DNA of 64,000 bases from contig JAFVFN010000014.1 in assembly GCA_017475405.1 (NCBI GenBank), positions 1-64,000 of the forward strand, read 5' to 3'. The DNA is from Elusimicrobiaceae bacterium (GTDB lineage Bacteria; Elusimicrobiota; Elusimicrobia; Elusimicrobiales; Elusimicrobiaceae). Under the pieces are notes generated by a model. The model saw only the letters and a program-made list of their open reading frames with translations. It ran no database searches and had not been told where the DNA came from. Each line of letters begins with the position of its first letter. The stretch's first letter is position 1. Positions 7,643 through 17,433 of the stretch are shown here, in pieces. A program made the position numbers and the translations under genes.

Positions 7643-8659
7643 ATGTCAGAATCTACACAACAAAACAGTTTGAATATCTCATCTGATACCCAAAAACCTA
7701 AAAATTTCAGAGATACATTAATAGTGATTGGAAACGGATTTGATATTTGGCAAGGCCTCCCGACTACGGCCATGCATTTTGATCGTTACTTCAGACGACA
7801 TCAAAAGGAAATTTTACAAAAATTACATATTCCAGCTATTGAGAAAAAAGAAGAAGGCAGACCCGTTGAATATGGGACATCATTGGATTTAATTTATGGT
7901 GCTTCTACTGGAGAATTTGAAATCTATTCGGATTTTTGGTATGAATTTGAAGAGGCCCTGGGTGATATCGAAGACGAAACTATTATTCGCTTCTTTGGAA
8001 CTGATAAAAGCGATATTGAAGATCTTAAACGAAATGCTACAAATTCATGGCGAATTTTAAAATATACGTTTTCCCATTGGATACAAACCGTTTCTATTCC
8101 AAAATCCCCATTACCGTTGTCCTTTCCTTCTAGTTGTTTATTCTTAACATTTAATTATACTCAAACTTTGCAAAAACGCCTCCATATAGACGAACGAAAC
8201 ATCTATCATATACATGGTTGCGTACAACATCCAGATTCTATTATTTTCGGACATAACAGTTGCCATGAACGGGGGTTTGATATACTCAGACAGTTTGGCG
8301 GTTCTTTTGAAGCCGGATATTATCTAGAAGAGTTGCTTTACAAAACGGATAAAAAAATTGCCTTACGAATTAAACAATATAAAAAATTCTTACATAATTA
8401 CCACTATTTACTACGCGATATTCAACAAATCTATATTGTTGGACATTCGCTTGGAGAGATTGATGAGGGATATTTTAGATTTCTTCATAAATCCATTAAT
8501 CCAAAAGCCCAATGGCATATCAGTTTTTTCTCTGAACAAGATAAAGAACGCGCATGTCGACTCGTTCATCGGCTCAAACTTTCTTCTAGACAATATCGGC
8601 TATATTCCTCCATTGATGAATGCTTAAATCCATTCACAATTCAACTAACACAAGGATAA
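7643..8659 (+). CDS. AbiH-family abortive-infection-like protein
   Basis: 338-residue cytosolic protein of the AbiH family, known from lactococcal abortive infection against phage. Ordered landmarks are TLIVIGNGFDIWQGLPT (residues 25-41), FLTFNYTQTL (167-176), YHIHG (188-192), FGHN (202-205) and YIVGHSLGEID (about 264-274). The GNGFD / NYT / HG / GHSL order parallels the nucleotide-binding motifs of SIR2-like proteins, so an NAD-linked activity is a fair inference. It lies inside the polysaccharide operon between the pyruvyl transferase and the flippase. It has its own short upstream gap (59 bases) with TATAAT-like sequences, and AGGA before the start. Confidence 0.85.
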   Translation: MSESTQQNSLNISSDTQKPKNFRDTLIVIGNGFDIWQGLPTTAMHFDRYFRRHQKEILQKLHIPAIEKKEEGRPVEYGTSLDLIYGASTGEFEIYSDFWYEFEEALGDIEDETIIRFFGTDKSDIEDLKRNATNSWRILKYTFSHWIQTVSIPKSPLPLSFPSSCLFLTFNYTQTLQKRLHIDERNIYHIHGCVQHPDSIIFGHNSCHERGFDILRQFGGSFEAGYYLEELLYKTDKKIALRIKQYKKFLHNYHYLLRDIQQIYIVGHSLGEIDEGYFRFLHKSINPKAQWHISFFSEQDKERACRLVHRLKLSSRQYRLYSSIDECLNPFTIQLTQG

Positions 8660-8667
8660 CTCTGGAG

Positions 8668-10173
8668 ATGCACCAACGTAAATTTGGAGTCATTTTATCG
8701 TACATAAACATGGGACTACAAGCCCTGATAGGGTTTATCTATATTCCCATGCTATTGGCATTTCTAAGTAAAGAACAATACGGTCTTTACCAACTCGTTG
8801 GTTCCATGATCGCCTATATAGCAGTAATGGACTTTGGACTGGCCAATACGACAGTACGGTATTATTCCCGCTTACGAGCCTTAAACGATACCCGAGGCCA
8901 GGAAAACCTCCTTGCTACTATGTTACGCTTGTATATGGGTATAGCCGTAGCGATTATCGTGGTAGGGGTTATATTACTACACCTATTATTACCCTTCTAT
9001 ACTAAGACATTATCTCCAACTGACCTTGTTACTGCCAAATATGTGTACTGGATCATGATGTTTAACCTGGCAGTAACGATACCGGGACATATTTTTTCGG
9101 CCATCATCCAAGCCCATGAAAAGTTCATTTTCCTGCGTTGTGCCAGTCTACTTAATATTATTTTACAGCCTGTATTGGTGTTTATTATCCTGCACTTTAA
9201 GGCCAGTATTGTAGCTCTGGTCATCGTACAAACGGTCTGTAACTTAGGACTATTTATAGGTAATGCGTATTATTCCATCTTTAAATTAGGGGCCCGGTTC
9301 CATTTATATAAATGGGAGGGAAAGTTTGTCAAAGAAATTTTGTTTTTCTCATTCTTTATTTTTCTTAATGCCATTATGGACCAAATCTACTGGAAAACCG
9401 GTCAGCTTATCTTAGGAGCCGTAGTAGGTACGGTCATAGTAGCGGTATATTCAGTTACAGTACAGCTGTGTATGTCCTATATGGGGTTCTCGGCTAATAT
9501 CAGTAACGTATTTTTACCCCATTTGTCTGCGCTGGCCGCCCAGGAAGATATGCGGGAAACCAATGCTATATTCCTCAAGGTAGGCAGACTGCAGTTCTAT
9601 ATAGTGATGTTGTTATTCTGGGGATTTTTACTCTTTGGCAGGCAATTTATCCACCTGTGGGTGGGGGACTCATTTAGTCCTGCTTATACCTATACTGTTA
9701 TCCTAATGGCAGCACTTATCGTACCTTTAGTGCAAAATACGGGTATTTTAATCTTACAGGCCAAGAACAAGCACGCATTTAGGGCTATAGTTTTTGTGAT
9801 TATCGCTATTTTAAACGTATGTATCTCTATCCCGCTAGCCAGACAATACGGAGCAATGGCCTGTGCATGTGTTACAGCAGGATGTTTAATCTTAGGACAA
9901 GGCCTGATTTTAAATATCTATTATGCCAGGTTAGGGGTGGAAGTAATCTCGTTCTTCGGACATATCCTAAAGATTTTACTGGCTATGTTACTGCCGGTAG
10001 GGCTGACAGGGTGGCTGCTGCGTATGTTGCCTGCGTATCCCTCTATCTGTATGCTGGGAGCCCAAATTATCCTGTTTACGGCCTTATATGGGCTTACTAT
10101 GTGGACACTGGCTATGAACACCTATGAAAAGAACTTAATTTTAACCCCATTAAAAAGAGTACTTAAAAAATGA
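8668..10173 (+). CDS. wzx: Wzx-type oligosaccharide flippase (MOP superfamily)
   Basis: Membrane protein of about 501 residues with 12-14 hydrophobic segments. It is related to the polysaccharide_synt/MATE-like exporters that flip undecaprenyl-linked repeat units from the inner to the outer leaflet. The family-like N-terminus reads GLQALIGFIYIPMLLAFLSKEQYGLY and is followed by MDFGLANTTVRYYS. The ATG at 8668 is preferred because AAGGA and TGGAG lie just upstream and it begins after the AbiH stop; an upstream in-frame ATG at 8620 would overlap AbiH by 40 bases. The ATG of the next gene overlaps its stop codon. With the EpsG-like polymerase it makes a Wzx/Wzy pathway. Confidence 0.88.
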   Translation: MHQRKFGVILSYINMGLQALIGFIYIPMLLAFLSKEQYGLYQLVGSMIAYIAVMDFGLANTTVRYYSRLRALNDTRGQENLLATMLRLYMGIAVAIIVVGVILLHLLLPFYTKTLSPTDLVTAKYVYWIMMFNLAVTIPGHIFSAIIQAHEKFIFLRCASLLNIILQPVLVFIILHFKASIVALVIVQTVCNLGLFIGNAYYSIFKLGARFHLYKWEGKFVKEILFFSFFIFLNAIMDQIYWKTGQLILGAVVGTVIVAVYSVTVQLCMSYMGFSANISNVFLPHLSALAAQEDMRETNAIFLKVGRLQFYIVMLLFWGFLLFGRQFIHLWVGDSFSPAYTYTVILMAALIVPLVQNTGILILQAKNKHAFRAIVFVIIAILNVCISIPLARQYGAMACACVTAGCLILGQGLILNIYYARLGVEVISFFGHILKILLAMLLPVGLTGWLLRMLPAYPSICMLGAQIILFTALYGLTMWTLAMNTYEKNLILTPLKRVLKK

Positions 10174-11371
10174 TTAACATTACCGATAAAACCCAATGTT
10201 GTGGCTGCCAAGCCTGTGCCAACGCTTGCCCCAAAGCGTGTATCTCTATGCAAGCCGATGAAGAAGGGTTCTTATATCCGCATATAGACTCCTCTAAATG
10301 CATCGGTTGTAATCTTTGCGAAAAAGTCTGCCCTATCATCCGTAAACCTACAACTACTCCTGTACTGGCCAGCTATGCAGCCAAACATAAGAATACAGAT
10401 GTAAAGCTCAAGAGCTCATCCGGTAGTATGTTTAGTGCTATAGCGGAAGTGATCCTCAAAGAGGGGGGGTAGTATTCGGGGCTGCTTTTGACCGGGATTG
10501 GAATATTGTTCATACCTATACGGAAACATTAGAAGATTTAGACAAGCTGCGCCGCTCTAAATATGTACAGAGTGATATCGGTAAGAGCTATCAAGAAGCC
10601 AAGAGGTTCTTAGAACAAGGCAGAACGGTATTATTTACAGGTACACCCTGCCAAATAGCCGGACTGCGTAACTATTTGGGCAAGCCCTATGACAACCTGC
10701 TGACAGCGAATATTATCTGTCATGCAGTACCATCTCCGGCTGTATGGTTGAAGTTCTTGCAGGAGAACTTGGACGTCCCTTCTATACAGTCTATTAACTT
10801 TCGGGAGAAAAGAATCGGTTGGAGCACATTTTACCTTAGTTTTTTAACCCCGCACGGGTTAAACGCACATGGGAACCGAAAACGGCTCAGCGAAAGGATA
10901 TTATTCCATTGTAGAGCGGCGGCGGCTATGATCTACCATAATACATTTTTACGTGCTTTTTTAACTGAATTAATTAACCGTCCCTCTTGTCATACTTGTC
11001 ATTTTAAGGGCCTAAATGAACGATTATCCGATTTTACCCTGGGAGATTTATGGGGACCATGGCCCGGTATTATTACAAAACAAGATAAAAAAGAGGGAAT
11101 GAGTGCCCTACTCATCAATACACCCAACGGACAGGCTTATTTTGAAAAGAGCTGCAACGCACTAATTTACCAAGCAGTAGAGGCAACTCGCGTAGCACAA
11201 TTTAATCCTGCGCTAAATAAGTCTACATGTGTGCATCCCAAGAGAACGGAGTTTTTCCAGAGATACCAAACAGAAAACTTTAACAAATTAGTACGGGAAT
11301 TGCTCAATATTAAACCTGTTTGGGTACAAGTTTCGAAAAAAATTATTAAAAAAGTGATAAGATATATTTAA
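10170..11371 (+). pseudogene. F420 hydrogenase/dehydrogenase beta-like protein, frameshifted at G7
   Basis: Two-part reading frame for a Coenzyme F420 hydrogenase/dehydrogenase beta-subunit family protein of the kind found in polysaccharide loci. The N-terminal 100 codons carry two 4Fe-4S clusters of the ferredoxin type (CCGCQACANACPKAC and CIGCNLCEKVCPI) and then stop at 10470. The second frame continues the family sequence without a gap (VVFGAAFDRDWNIVHTYTE, later GTPCQIAGLRNYLG, and the C-terminal domain) to 11371. The shift falls in a G7 run at 10463-10469; G8 or G5 would restore a protein of about 400 residues. It could be phase-OFF, a true pseudogene or a base-calling error. The ATG overlaps the flippase stop. 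Confidence 0.8.
10463..10469 (+). repeat. G7 tract at the frameshift point
   Basis: Seven G bases directly precede the premature TAG at 10470-10472. Adding one G places GTA GTA TTC in frame and joins both halves of the F420-hydrogenase-beta-like gene. Confidence 0.8.
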
Positions 11372-11427
11372 AGAATTAGTCTTAAAAACTAACAATACAA
11401 TTACAAATGAATATGTGGAAGTAAACT

Positions 11428-11985
11428 ATGTCAAAAAGAGACAAATTAGAAGAGTGGTTCATAGAAGAAAGAGCATATTATAAAAAATGGCATATGGATA
11501 CCCATAAACAAATATGTACAATATTACTTACAGTTTCGCTTGCTGCTCTTGGATGGTTTTTTTCACAATGGAAAGAAGTGGGGCATATTAATAGTTTTCT
11601 TGCCTATTTATGTGTTATTTTAGTATTTATTGGATTTCTAGTAGCTATTCTATCTAATATTTTTGGGTTATTATATTCTGCTGAAACAGCAGAAAAACAT
11701 ATTTTAAATTTAGATCAAGATTATCAAGAGAACAATACCAATACAGAGATCAAAGATGTTAATGGAGCGAAAATAACTACCCAAAAAACAGAACTGTTTG
11801 ACAAAATAACTATGATTTCTTTTTGTATTGCTCTTATCTCTTTAGTGATTTTTGCAATAATAACAATAGAAATTAAACCATCCCCACAGGAGTGTAAAAT
11901 AATGATACAAGCGTATATATTGGAAGAAGAAAAATCGGCTCCAATACCGGAACGCCCTAAACCCAAAAAAGATATTCAGAAATAG
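11428..11985 (+). CDS. Three-TM membrane protein of unknown function
   Basis: 185-residue protein that I do not recognise. A charged, helical N-terminus (DKLEEWFIEERAYYKKW) is followed by two closely spaced membrane helices (about residues 29-47 and 56-80), a polar stretch rich in N, E and K, and a third helix (about 125-146). The C-terminal tail ends in a proline/lysine-rich segment. GTGGAAG lies before the ATG. It is AT-rich like the SIR2 gene 85 bases downstream and may be its operon partner. The layout of paired helices with a cytosolic helical part is reminiscent of SLATT-type membrane effectors, but I see no decisive motif. Confidence 0.6.
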   Translation: MSKRDKLEEWFIEERAYYKKWHMDTHKQICTILLTVSLAALGWFFSQWKEVGHINSFLAYLCVILVFIGFLVAILSNIFGLLYSAETAEKHILNLDQDYQENNTNTEIKDVNGAKITTQKTELFDKITMISFCIALISLVIFAIITIEIKPSPQECKIMIQAYILEEEKSAPIPERPKPKKDIQK

Positions 11986-12069
11986 GAAATAATGACGTCT
12001 AGCAAAAGATCCAACAGACTACAGAAGTGGACTTATTGTTTAACTTTATATTGTAGAATCTTCTAAATT

Positions 12070-13131
12070 GTGATTTTTAACCCAATTATGGACACGATTG
12101 ATAATCATTCAACCATCCCGGAGCTTCCAGAGATTCCTCCTGTATTACGCGACAAACTATTAGAAGGAGAGGTAATCATATTTGTTGGAAACGGAGTATC
12201 TCGTATTGGAGGCGTACTTTCTTGGAAAGAATTGGCCCATGCGTTCCTAGAAGATTGGTATAATGATGAAAAATATCAACTATCCTATGATGCTTATCGA
12301 AAATTAAAAATGGAAAAGAATGATCCATTAGAGTTGCTTACGATATGTGAAGGGGTTTTGGGCAAGAAATATCTGCTACAACATTTATCAAACAAACTAT
12401 TGCAAAAAATCAATCAAGAAAATAAAAATGAAAATAAATTAAAAGAAATATATGGTTATATACGGGATCTTCGAGCAGGCTATATTACCACCAATTATGA
12501 TTCTTTTCTTGAAGATGCCTCTCCTACATTAGATTTGCTATCTGAAAAAGAAATGGAATATATGAAGCAATTACGATATATTTTACCTTCACGCTTAAAC
12601 ATTGCAGATCTTAATGATTCATTAAATGAACATATAAATAAAATCGTCTATTTACACGGAAAGATTGAGCAACAATCAGCGCAATTAGATAACAAAGTTA
12701 TTCTCACATTGGGAGATTATTTAGAACATTATCATAAAGATGAAAATCGACAAAATGGACGGGGTTTTCTTGAACATCTCGCTAAAAAAACTTTTTTATT
12801 TATTGGCCTCGGCCTTAAAGAATTTGAAATCATTCAACATATTAACCCTCCAACCAATAGCGCTGGATTACACTACCTTTTGCTTGGCATGTCTAATAGT
12901 GAGGCCGACCTAGAGGAGCAATATAGAAAATATTATAAAGTGTTACATATTCAGCCTATACCATACAATATTTCTTATAATGGATACGATCAATTAATGT
13001 ATGTTTTAAAAAATTGGTCTGAACAGATAAGAAGATCTCGTATAAGCAAATATCAAAAATTAATTAAATCTGCTCAAGATGCTGAAAATGTCAGACTGAT
13101 CATGGAGCTACAGAATGCGCCCTTTGAATGA
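12070..13131 (+). CDS. SIR2-domain protein (candidate NADase of a defence module)
   Basis: 353-residue SIR2_2-type protein. Motifs in order: IIFVGNGVSRIGG (residues 36-48, NAD-binding loop), YITTNYDSFLE (138-148), YLHG (194-197, catalytic-type His) and TFLFIGLGL (241-249). Stand-alone and fused bacterial SIR2 domains of this kind (Thoeris ThsA, DSR1/DSR2, AVAST, Sir2-pAgo) destroy NAD during phage infection; applying that role here is inference. The frame opens with GTG at 12070; ATG at 12088 is equally likely as the start. The stop overlaps the start of the 1034-residue gene by 17 bases, which indicates tight coupling. AT-rich composition differs from the flanking sugar-nucleotide genes. Confidence 0.85.
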   Translation: MIFNPIMDTIDNHSTIPELPEIPPVLRDKLLEGEVIIFVGNGVSRIGGVLSWKELAHAFLEDWYNDEKYQLSYDAYRKLKMEKNDPLELLTICEGVLGKKYLLQHLSNKLLQKINQENKNENKLKEIYGYIRDLRAGYITTNYDSFLEDASPTLDLLSEKEMEYMKQLRYILPSRLNIADLNDSLNEHINKIVYLHGKIEQQSAQLDNKVILTLGDYLEHYHKDENRQNGRGFLEHLAKKTFLFIGLGLKEFEIIQHINPPTNSAGLHYLLLGMSNSEADLEEQYRKYYKVLHIQPIPYNISYNGYDQLMYVLKNWSEQIRRSRISKYQKLIKSAQDAENVRLIMELQNAPFE

Positions 13132-16100
13132 AAAAGAACAACTCCTTTTAGATAAAATACTCGCAGATGAAACGACATTGATTAATTTTTTTGTGTCTTC
13201 GAATAATCCACTTTTTTTACGAGTATTGGCTGGCCAAAATTCTAAACACAGGAATATTTTCCAAGAAGGATGTTTAGAAGAAGACTTGATTAACTCTCGT
13301 TTTTTATTGCCTATACAATATGTTGAACGTATTGCACAGAACTGGAAAGACCAATTATTTTCTCCTGAATTAAAAGAAGAATACAGACAATATATCCTTT
13401 CTGCGACAAAATCAGTAATCCGTGGAGCTTCTCAAGAATCTATAATTGACTATAATGTAGTTCGTTGCATATTACATATCCTTACGATCCTAGAAGATTC
13501 CTTGACAGATAGGGTGATATATAACTTTATTCAACAATACATTGCTAAGGAAAATATCAATGAGATAATTAACGATTTATTAACATTTATTAATACCCTT
13601 AGTAGCAATCATAACTCTAAAGGGCTTGATTTATTTATTAGTATCTTACAAATTATATCTAATAATATACTGGTAAATGATTCCATCTATTTTCATATCA
13701 AAAAGTTTATAGAATCCTCTGAACGAATTCTTTCTATATCTCATTTAGTTAATGTCAAACAACTTAATAATATAGCATTATCTTTGCTCAAAACGATGAA
13801 TTTTTCAATTGAACAAACTATAGATAAGAAATTTAAAATAACTATTCTTGGTGATGCCAGTATTCAAGTTAGTTTACTCGCTACCAAAACTAATTTCATA
13901 TTACCCCAGGTACCTCTATTACAAAAAGAAAAAATCATTAAACCTCTCATTGTAAACAATTTACAAACTTATAATGACCCTGATAAAGAGCGCTTGATTG
14001 AATTAATTTTCCATTATTATACACATGTATGGTATGATTTAACGTATATTACATATCCTTCTCTATATGATAATTTACCCTCATCATCATACAGGGAGGG
14101 AGAAAAGCTTTTAATTTATTTTTTAAAAGAATTACTTTGTACGATTTTAAAAGAAAAGGGATTAAGAATATTCTCTAGATATTACAACTGCATTACCAAA
14201 ACCCATCAAAATTTTATTTTTAAACGTATATTACTATATTGTTACGGTAAAAATTTTAACTTGTGCAGAAAATATATCTGCTCAATATTATTCAATGAGA
14301 AAAGTCTATTATTTTCCTCTGAATTTGAAGCAGAAATTTATTATCTCTTCAAGCATAATGCAAACTTATTCACTCAAAAAGAAATAGATTTTTTAGGTCA
14401 TCTTATTGATGATGGCCCCTATGAAGAAGTAGACTGGTTAGATGAGGATAAAGCCAAAGATTATTATCATTCTCGTGATTATAAAAACCGTTGGCAACAA
14501 AAACAATACTCAGCATTAACAGATATTAATGTTTTTAACGAAAAATATCAAAAGCTATGCAAAAATTTGAATGATAAGGAATTTTTCAATTTTAGAGATG
14601 GTTTTAAGGCGAAATGGATTCAATATCAAGCAGCATGGCCTGATGAAGAAACATTAAAAAAAATACTATCGTATTCTAACATTTTTATACAAGATATTGA
14701 AACTTTTGAACAAACCCAACAGTCTCATTCAATTGGATTTGAAGATGAAAAGCCCACTATTGAAGGAAATATTACTCAAATAAAACGACTTGGAAAGACA
14801 TACCCTAAAGAAATAACCTCAAATATTGATAAATTTAAAACATTAAAACCCATTTATATTGAATATTTAATGTTTGGCTTGCAAGAATGTAAAAACCCAC
14901 AAGATATTATGTGGGATAAACTTCTTAAATTTATTGAATTTTACGTTACGCATATACCGAATGATACCTTCTCAGAGGATCAGCTGTCCGCACTGTTTAG
15001 AACATCTAAGAAACAAGAGGGATTATATATCATAAGTAAATTTGCTGATGTAATACCTGCAAATCCTAAAATAATAGGAGTAGACTGCAATAAATTCATT
15101 GAGTATCTACAAAATATATTAAAAACACACCTTTCTAACTATCGTTTAGAGTCAAAGACTAATGATAATGAAAACAATAAGAATAATTTTTCATATCTTG
15201 ATTCAGCAATAAGAACACCATTAGGTCGAATTTTAGAAAAATACATTTTGTTATGTATAAATTTAAAGAAGTTAAATGAGCCTGATTTCCAAAATCTGTA
15301 TCAATTATTACTTAAACAAAAGGTAGTAGAAGCCTATGTTCTTTTTGGACATTATTTTGCCTATTTCCAAAAACAAATAAAAACATGGGCAAACACATAT
15401 GCAAGAACTATTTTAGATATGTCTTCAGATGATGAAACCAAAGAATACTGGAGCATGTTCTTCGATGGGTTTATCAAAGGGAATCTACAATTTTTTGAAT
15501 TTTATGATGAAATGTATAACCACTATAAAAAGGCCATTGAAATCCAAGACTCACAAAACCTTGAGTATTTGACCAAAATACTGACCCAGTTTGTTTTGGA
15601 TAAGAGGGATATTCTAGATGAAAACTCTTTACTGCGATATTGTTATCAATGTCACTCATTTAATCTACTAGCCTCTTGTGTACGAAGAATTACATATAGG
15701 GCTATTAATGATGACAATCCATCTGAAGAAGCAAAAAAAGGAATAAAACAGGTATTACCAATGGCCAAAAAACTTTGGGAGATTTTACAAGATAAAATAT
15801 GTACGGATTTCATTCAAAATGATAAAAAGCCTACAGAGGCTGAACTTCCCCTGTTTCAAGCGATGTTAAAATTAGTCCTAATTGTTGATGCAATTGATGC
15901 CAAAACTTGTGATTTAATTAAGTGGCTCATTGATGTATGTCAAGTTAAACATCTTGAAACTTCCGATATTTTTGCTTTTCTTATAAAACGTATTAAAAAC
16001 AAACCAAACAAATCGTTATGCAATTATATTGCTAAAATCTATTGCCAAGTAATCAAAAAAATAAATTATTTATTTCCTTCTGATCAGCATCAACAAATTG

Positions 16101-16219
16101 TCTTATTCCTACGCCATTGTGATATTCTCAGCGTGAAGGGTACATTAAAAGAAATTGAAGCAACATATTCAAAAAAACACTGGAACCAAGGACTAAAATG
16201 GTTTACTGATTCTAATTGA
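13115..16219 (+). CDS. Large all-helical partner of the SIR2 protein
   Basis: 1034-residue soluble protein, rich in Lys, Asn, Ile, Leu and Glu, with a repetitive helix-turn-helix look throughout and no signal peptide or membrane segment. I see no catalytic motif. Large helical-repeat regions are found as the C-terminal sensor part of fused SIR2 defence proteins such as DSR2, and DUF4020 regions accompany SIR2 domains; either relation is possible but unproven. The ATG lies inside the end of the SIR2 gene, so the pair looks like a split version of a SIR2-sensor fusion. It is followed by a 127-base gap and the epimerase gene. Confidence 0.7.
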   Translation: MRPLNEKEQLLLDKILADETTLINFFVSSNNPLFLRVLAGQNSKHRNIFQEGCLEEDLINSRFLLPIQYVERIAQNWKDQLFSPELKEEYRQYILSATKSVIRGASQESIIDYNVVRCILHILTILEDSLTDRVIYNFIQQYIAKENINEIINDLLTFINTLSSNHNSKGLDLFISILQIISNNILVNDSIYFHIKKFIESSERILSISHLVNVKQLNNIALSLLKTMNFSIEQTIDKKFKITILGDASIQVSLLATKTNFILPQVPLLQKEKIIKPLIVNNLQTYNDPDKERLIELIFHYYTHVWYDLTYITYPSLYDNLPSSSYREGEKLLIYFLKELLCTILKEKGLRIFSRYYNCITKTHQNFIFKRILLYCYGKNFNLCRKYICSILFNEKSLLFSSEFEAEIYYLFKHNANLFTQKEIDFLGHLIDDGPYEEVDWLDEDKAKDYYHSRDYKNRWQQKQYSALTDINVFNEKYQKLCKNLNDKEFFNFRDGFKAKWIQYQAAWPDEETLKKILSYSNIFIQDIETFEQTQQSHSIGFEDEKPTIEGNITQIKRLGKTYPKEITSNIDKFKTLKPIYIEYLMFGLQECKNPQDIMWDKLLKFIEFYVTHIPNDTFSEDQLSALFRTSKKQEGLYIISKFADVIPANPKIIGVDCNKFIEYLQNILKTHLSNYRLESKTNDNENNKNNFSYLDSAIRTPLGRILEKYILLCINLKKLNEPDFQNLYQLLLKQKVVEAYVLFGHYFAYFQKQIKTWANTYARTILDMSSDDETKEYWSMFFDGFIKGNLQFFEFYDEMYNHYKKAIEIQDSQNLEYLTKILTQFVLDKRDILDENSLLRYCYQCHSFNLLASCVRRITYRAINDDNPSEEAKKGIKQVLPMAKKLWEILQDKICTDFIQNDKKPTEAELPLFQAMLKLVLIVDAIDAKTCDLIKWLIDVCQVKHLETSDIFAFLIKRIKNKPNKSLCNYIAKIYCQVIKKINYLFPSDQHQQIVLFLRHCDILSVKGTLKEIEATYSKKHWNQGLKWFTDSN

Positions 16220-16334
16220 ATGGTGCCATACAAAAAGCAAAAGAAAATGGATGATGAATACAATTACTCATCATAGTAAGGTATTTCGCACGTTTATCCT
16301 AATAATTCTATTCTTTAGGTATATCAATAATTAG

Positions 16335-16349
16335 TATAATATATTCATG
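16335..16349 (+). promoter_or_regulatory. -10 box placed for a leaderless start (epimerase)
   Basis: TATAAT at 16335-16340 is followed by six bases and the ATG at 16347, with no ribosome site. Transcription would begin at or next to the start codon. The -35 is weak. A small inverted repeat, ATGATGA/TCATCAT, lies upstream at 16251-16274. Confidence 0.6.
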
Positions 16350-17429
16350 TCTCCAAATTCCCTTAATTTACAAGCTAAAACCATCCTCATTACCGGTGCC
16401 GCCGGTTTTATCGGCTCAGCCCTAGTTAAACGTGTCTGCACCGATTATCCCGCTGCCAAGGTCATCGGCCTAGACAGCGTAAACAACTATTACGATGTGT
16501 CCCTTAAAGAGTACCACCTGTCCGAACTCTCTAAACTACCCAATTTTACGTTCATTAAAGGCAATTTAGCAGATAAGGCACTTATTTCCCAAAAATTTAG
16601 TACCTATAAACCTGCTGTTGTAGTCAACTTAGCCGCCCAGGCCGGGGTACGGTATTCTATTACGAACCCGGATGCCTATATAGAGGCCAATCTCATCGGG
16701 TTTTATAACATATTGGAAGCCTGCAGGCATTCCTACGACGAAGGGGGGACAAACAGCGTAGAACACCTCGTCTATGCCTCTTCTTCCTCTGTATACGGTT
16801 CCAACAAAAAAGTACCGTACTCCACAGAAGATAAAGTAGATAACCCGGTTTCCCTATACGCAGCGACCAAAAAGTCTAACGAGCTCTTGTCCCATGCGTA
16901 CAGCAAGCTATACAATATCCCTTCCACGGGACTTCGCTTCTTTACGGTATACGGTCCTGCCGGAAGACCCGATATGGCTTACTTTGGATTTACCAACAAA
17001 CTGCGCAACGGTCAAACCATCAAAATTTTCAACTACGGTAACTGTAAACGCGATTTTACATACATTGATGATATTGTAGAGGGGATTATCCGCGTCATGC
17101 AAAAACCGCCCGCCCGCCAAAACGGGGAAGACGGACTGCCGATCCCGCCGTACGCACTCTACAATATCGGCAATAACCACCCTGAAAACCTCCTGGACTT
17201 TGTAACCATCCTACAGGAAGAACTCATCCGCGCAGGAGTACTTCCCGAAAACTATGATTTTGAAGCGCATAAAGAGCTCGTCCCCATGCAACCGGGAGAC
17301 GTACCAGTCACGTATGCCGATACAACCGCACTGGAACGGGACTTTGGATTTAAACCGCGTACCAGCTTACGCGAAGGACTGCGTAAATTTGCCCAGTGGT
17401 ATAAGGATTTTTACCTCACAAGGAACTAA
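16347..17429 (+). CDS. UDP-glucuronate 4-epimerase-like NAD-dependent epimerase
   Basis: Short-chain dehydrogenase/epimerase of 360 residues. It has the Rossmann NAD motif TGAAGFIGS (about residues 14-22), [20 protein letters not shown] typical of UDP-GlcA 4-epimerases, the catalytic [11 protein letters not shown] with Tyr and Lys four residues apart (about 171-175), and [18 protein letters not shown], which favours UDP-glucuronate over UDP-glucose as substrate. It should convert UDP-glucuronate to UDP-galacturonate in the cytoplasm. The dehydrogenase that makes UDP-glucuronate follows after 4 bases, so the two form a pathway operon. GC content is clearly higher than in the SIR2 block before it. 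Confidence 0.9.
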   Translation: MSPNSLNLQAKTILITGAAGFIGSALVKRVCTDYPAAKVIGLDSVNNYYDVSLKEYHLSELSKLPNFTFIKGNLADKALISQKFSTYKPAVVVNLAAQAGVRYSITNPDAYIEANLIGFYNILEACRHSYDEGGTNSVEHLVYASSSSVYGSNKKVPYSTEDKVDNPVSLYAATKKSNELLSHAYSKLYNIPSTGLRFFTVYGPAGRPDMAYFGFTNKLRNGQTIKIFNYGNCKRDFTYIDDIVEGIIRVMQKPPARQNGEDGLPIPPYALYNIGNNHPENLLDFVTILQEELIRAGVLPENYDFEAHKELVPMQPGDVPVTYADTTALERDFGFKPRTSLREGLRKFAQWYKDFYLTRN

Positions 17430-17433
17430 CTAT

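Noticed and set aside
668-16291. GTATTTCGCAC at 668 and again at 16281, flanking the polysaccharide/defence region
   Set aside because: Eleven identical bases could mark ends of an inserted block, but flanks do not extend the match and no recombinase is linked, so chance is likely.
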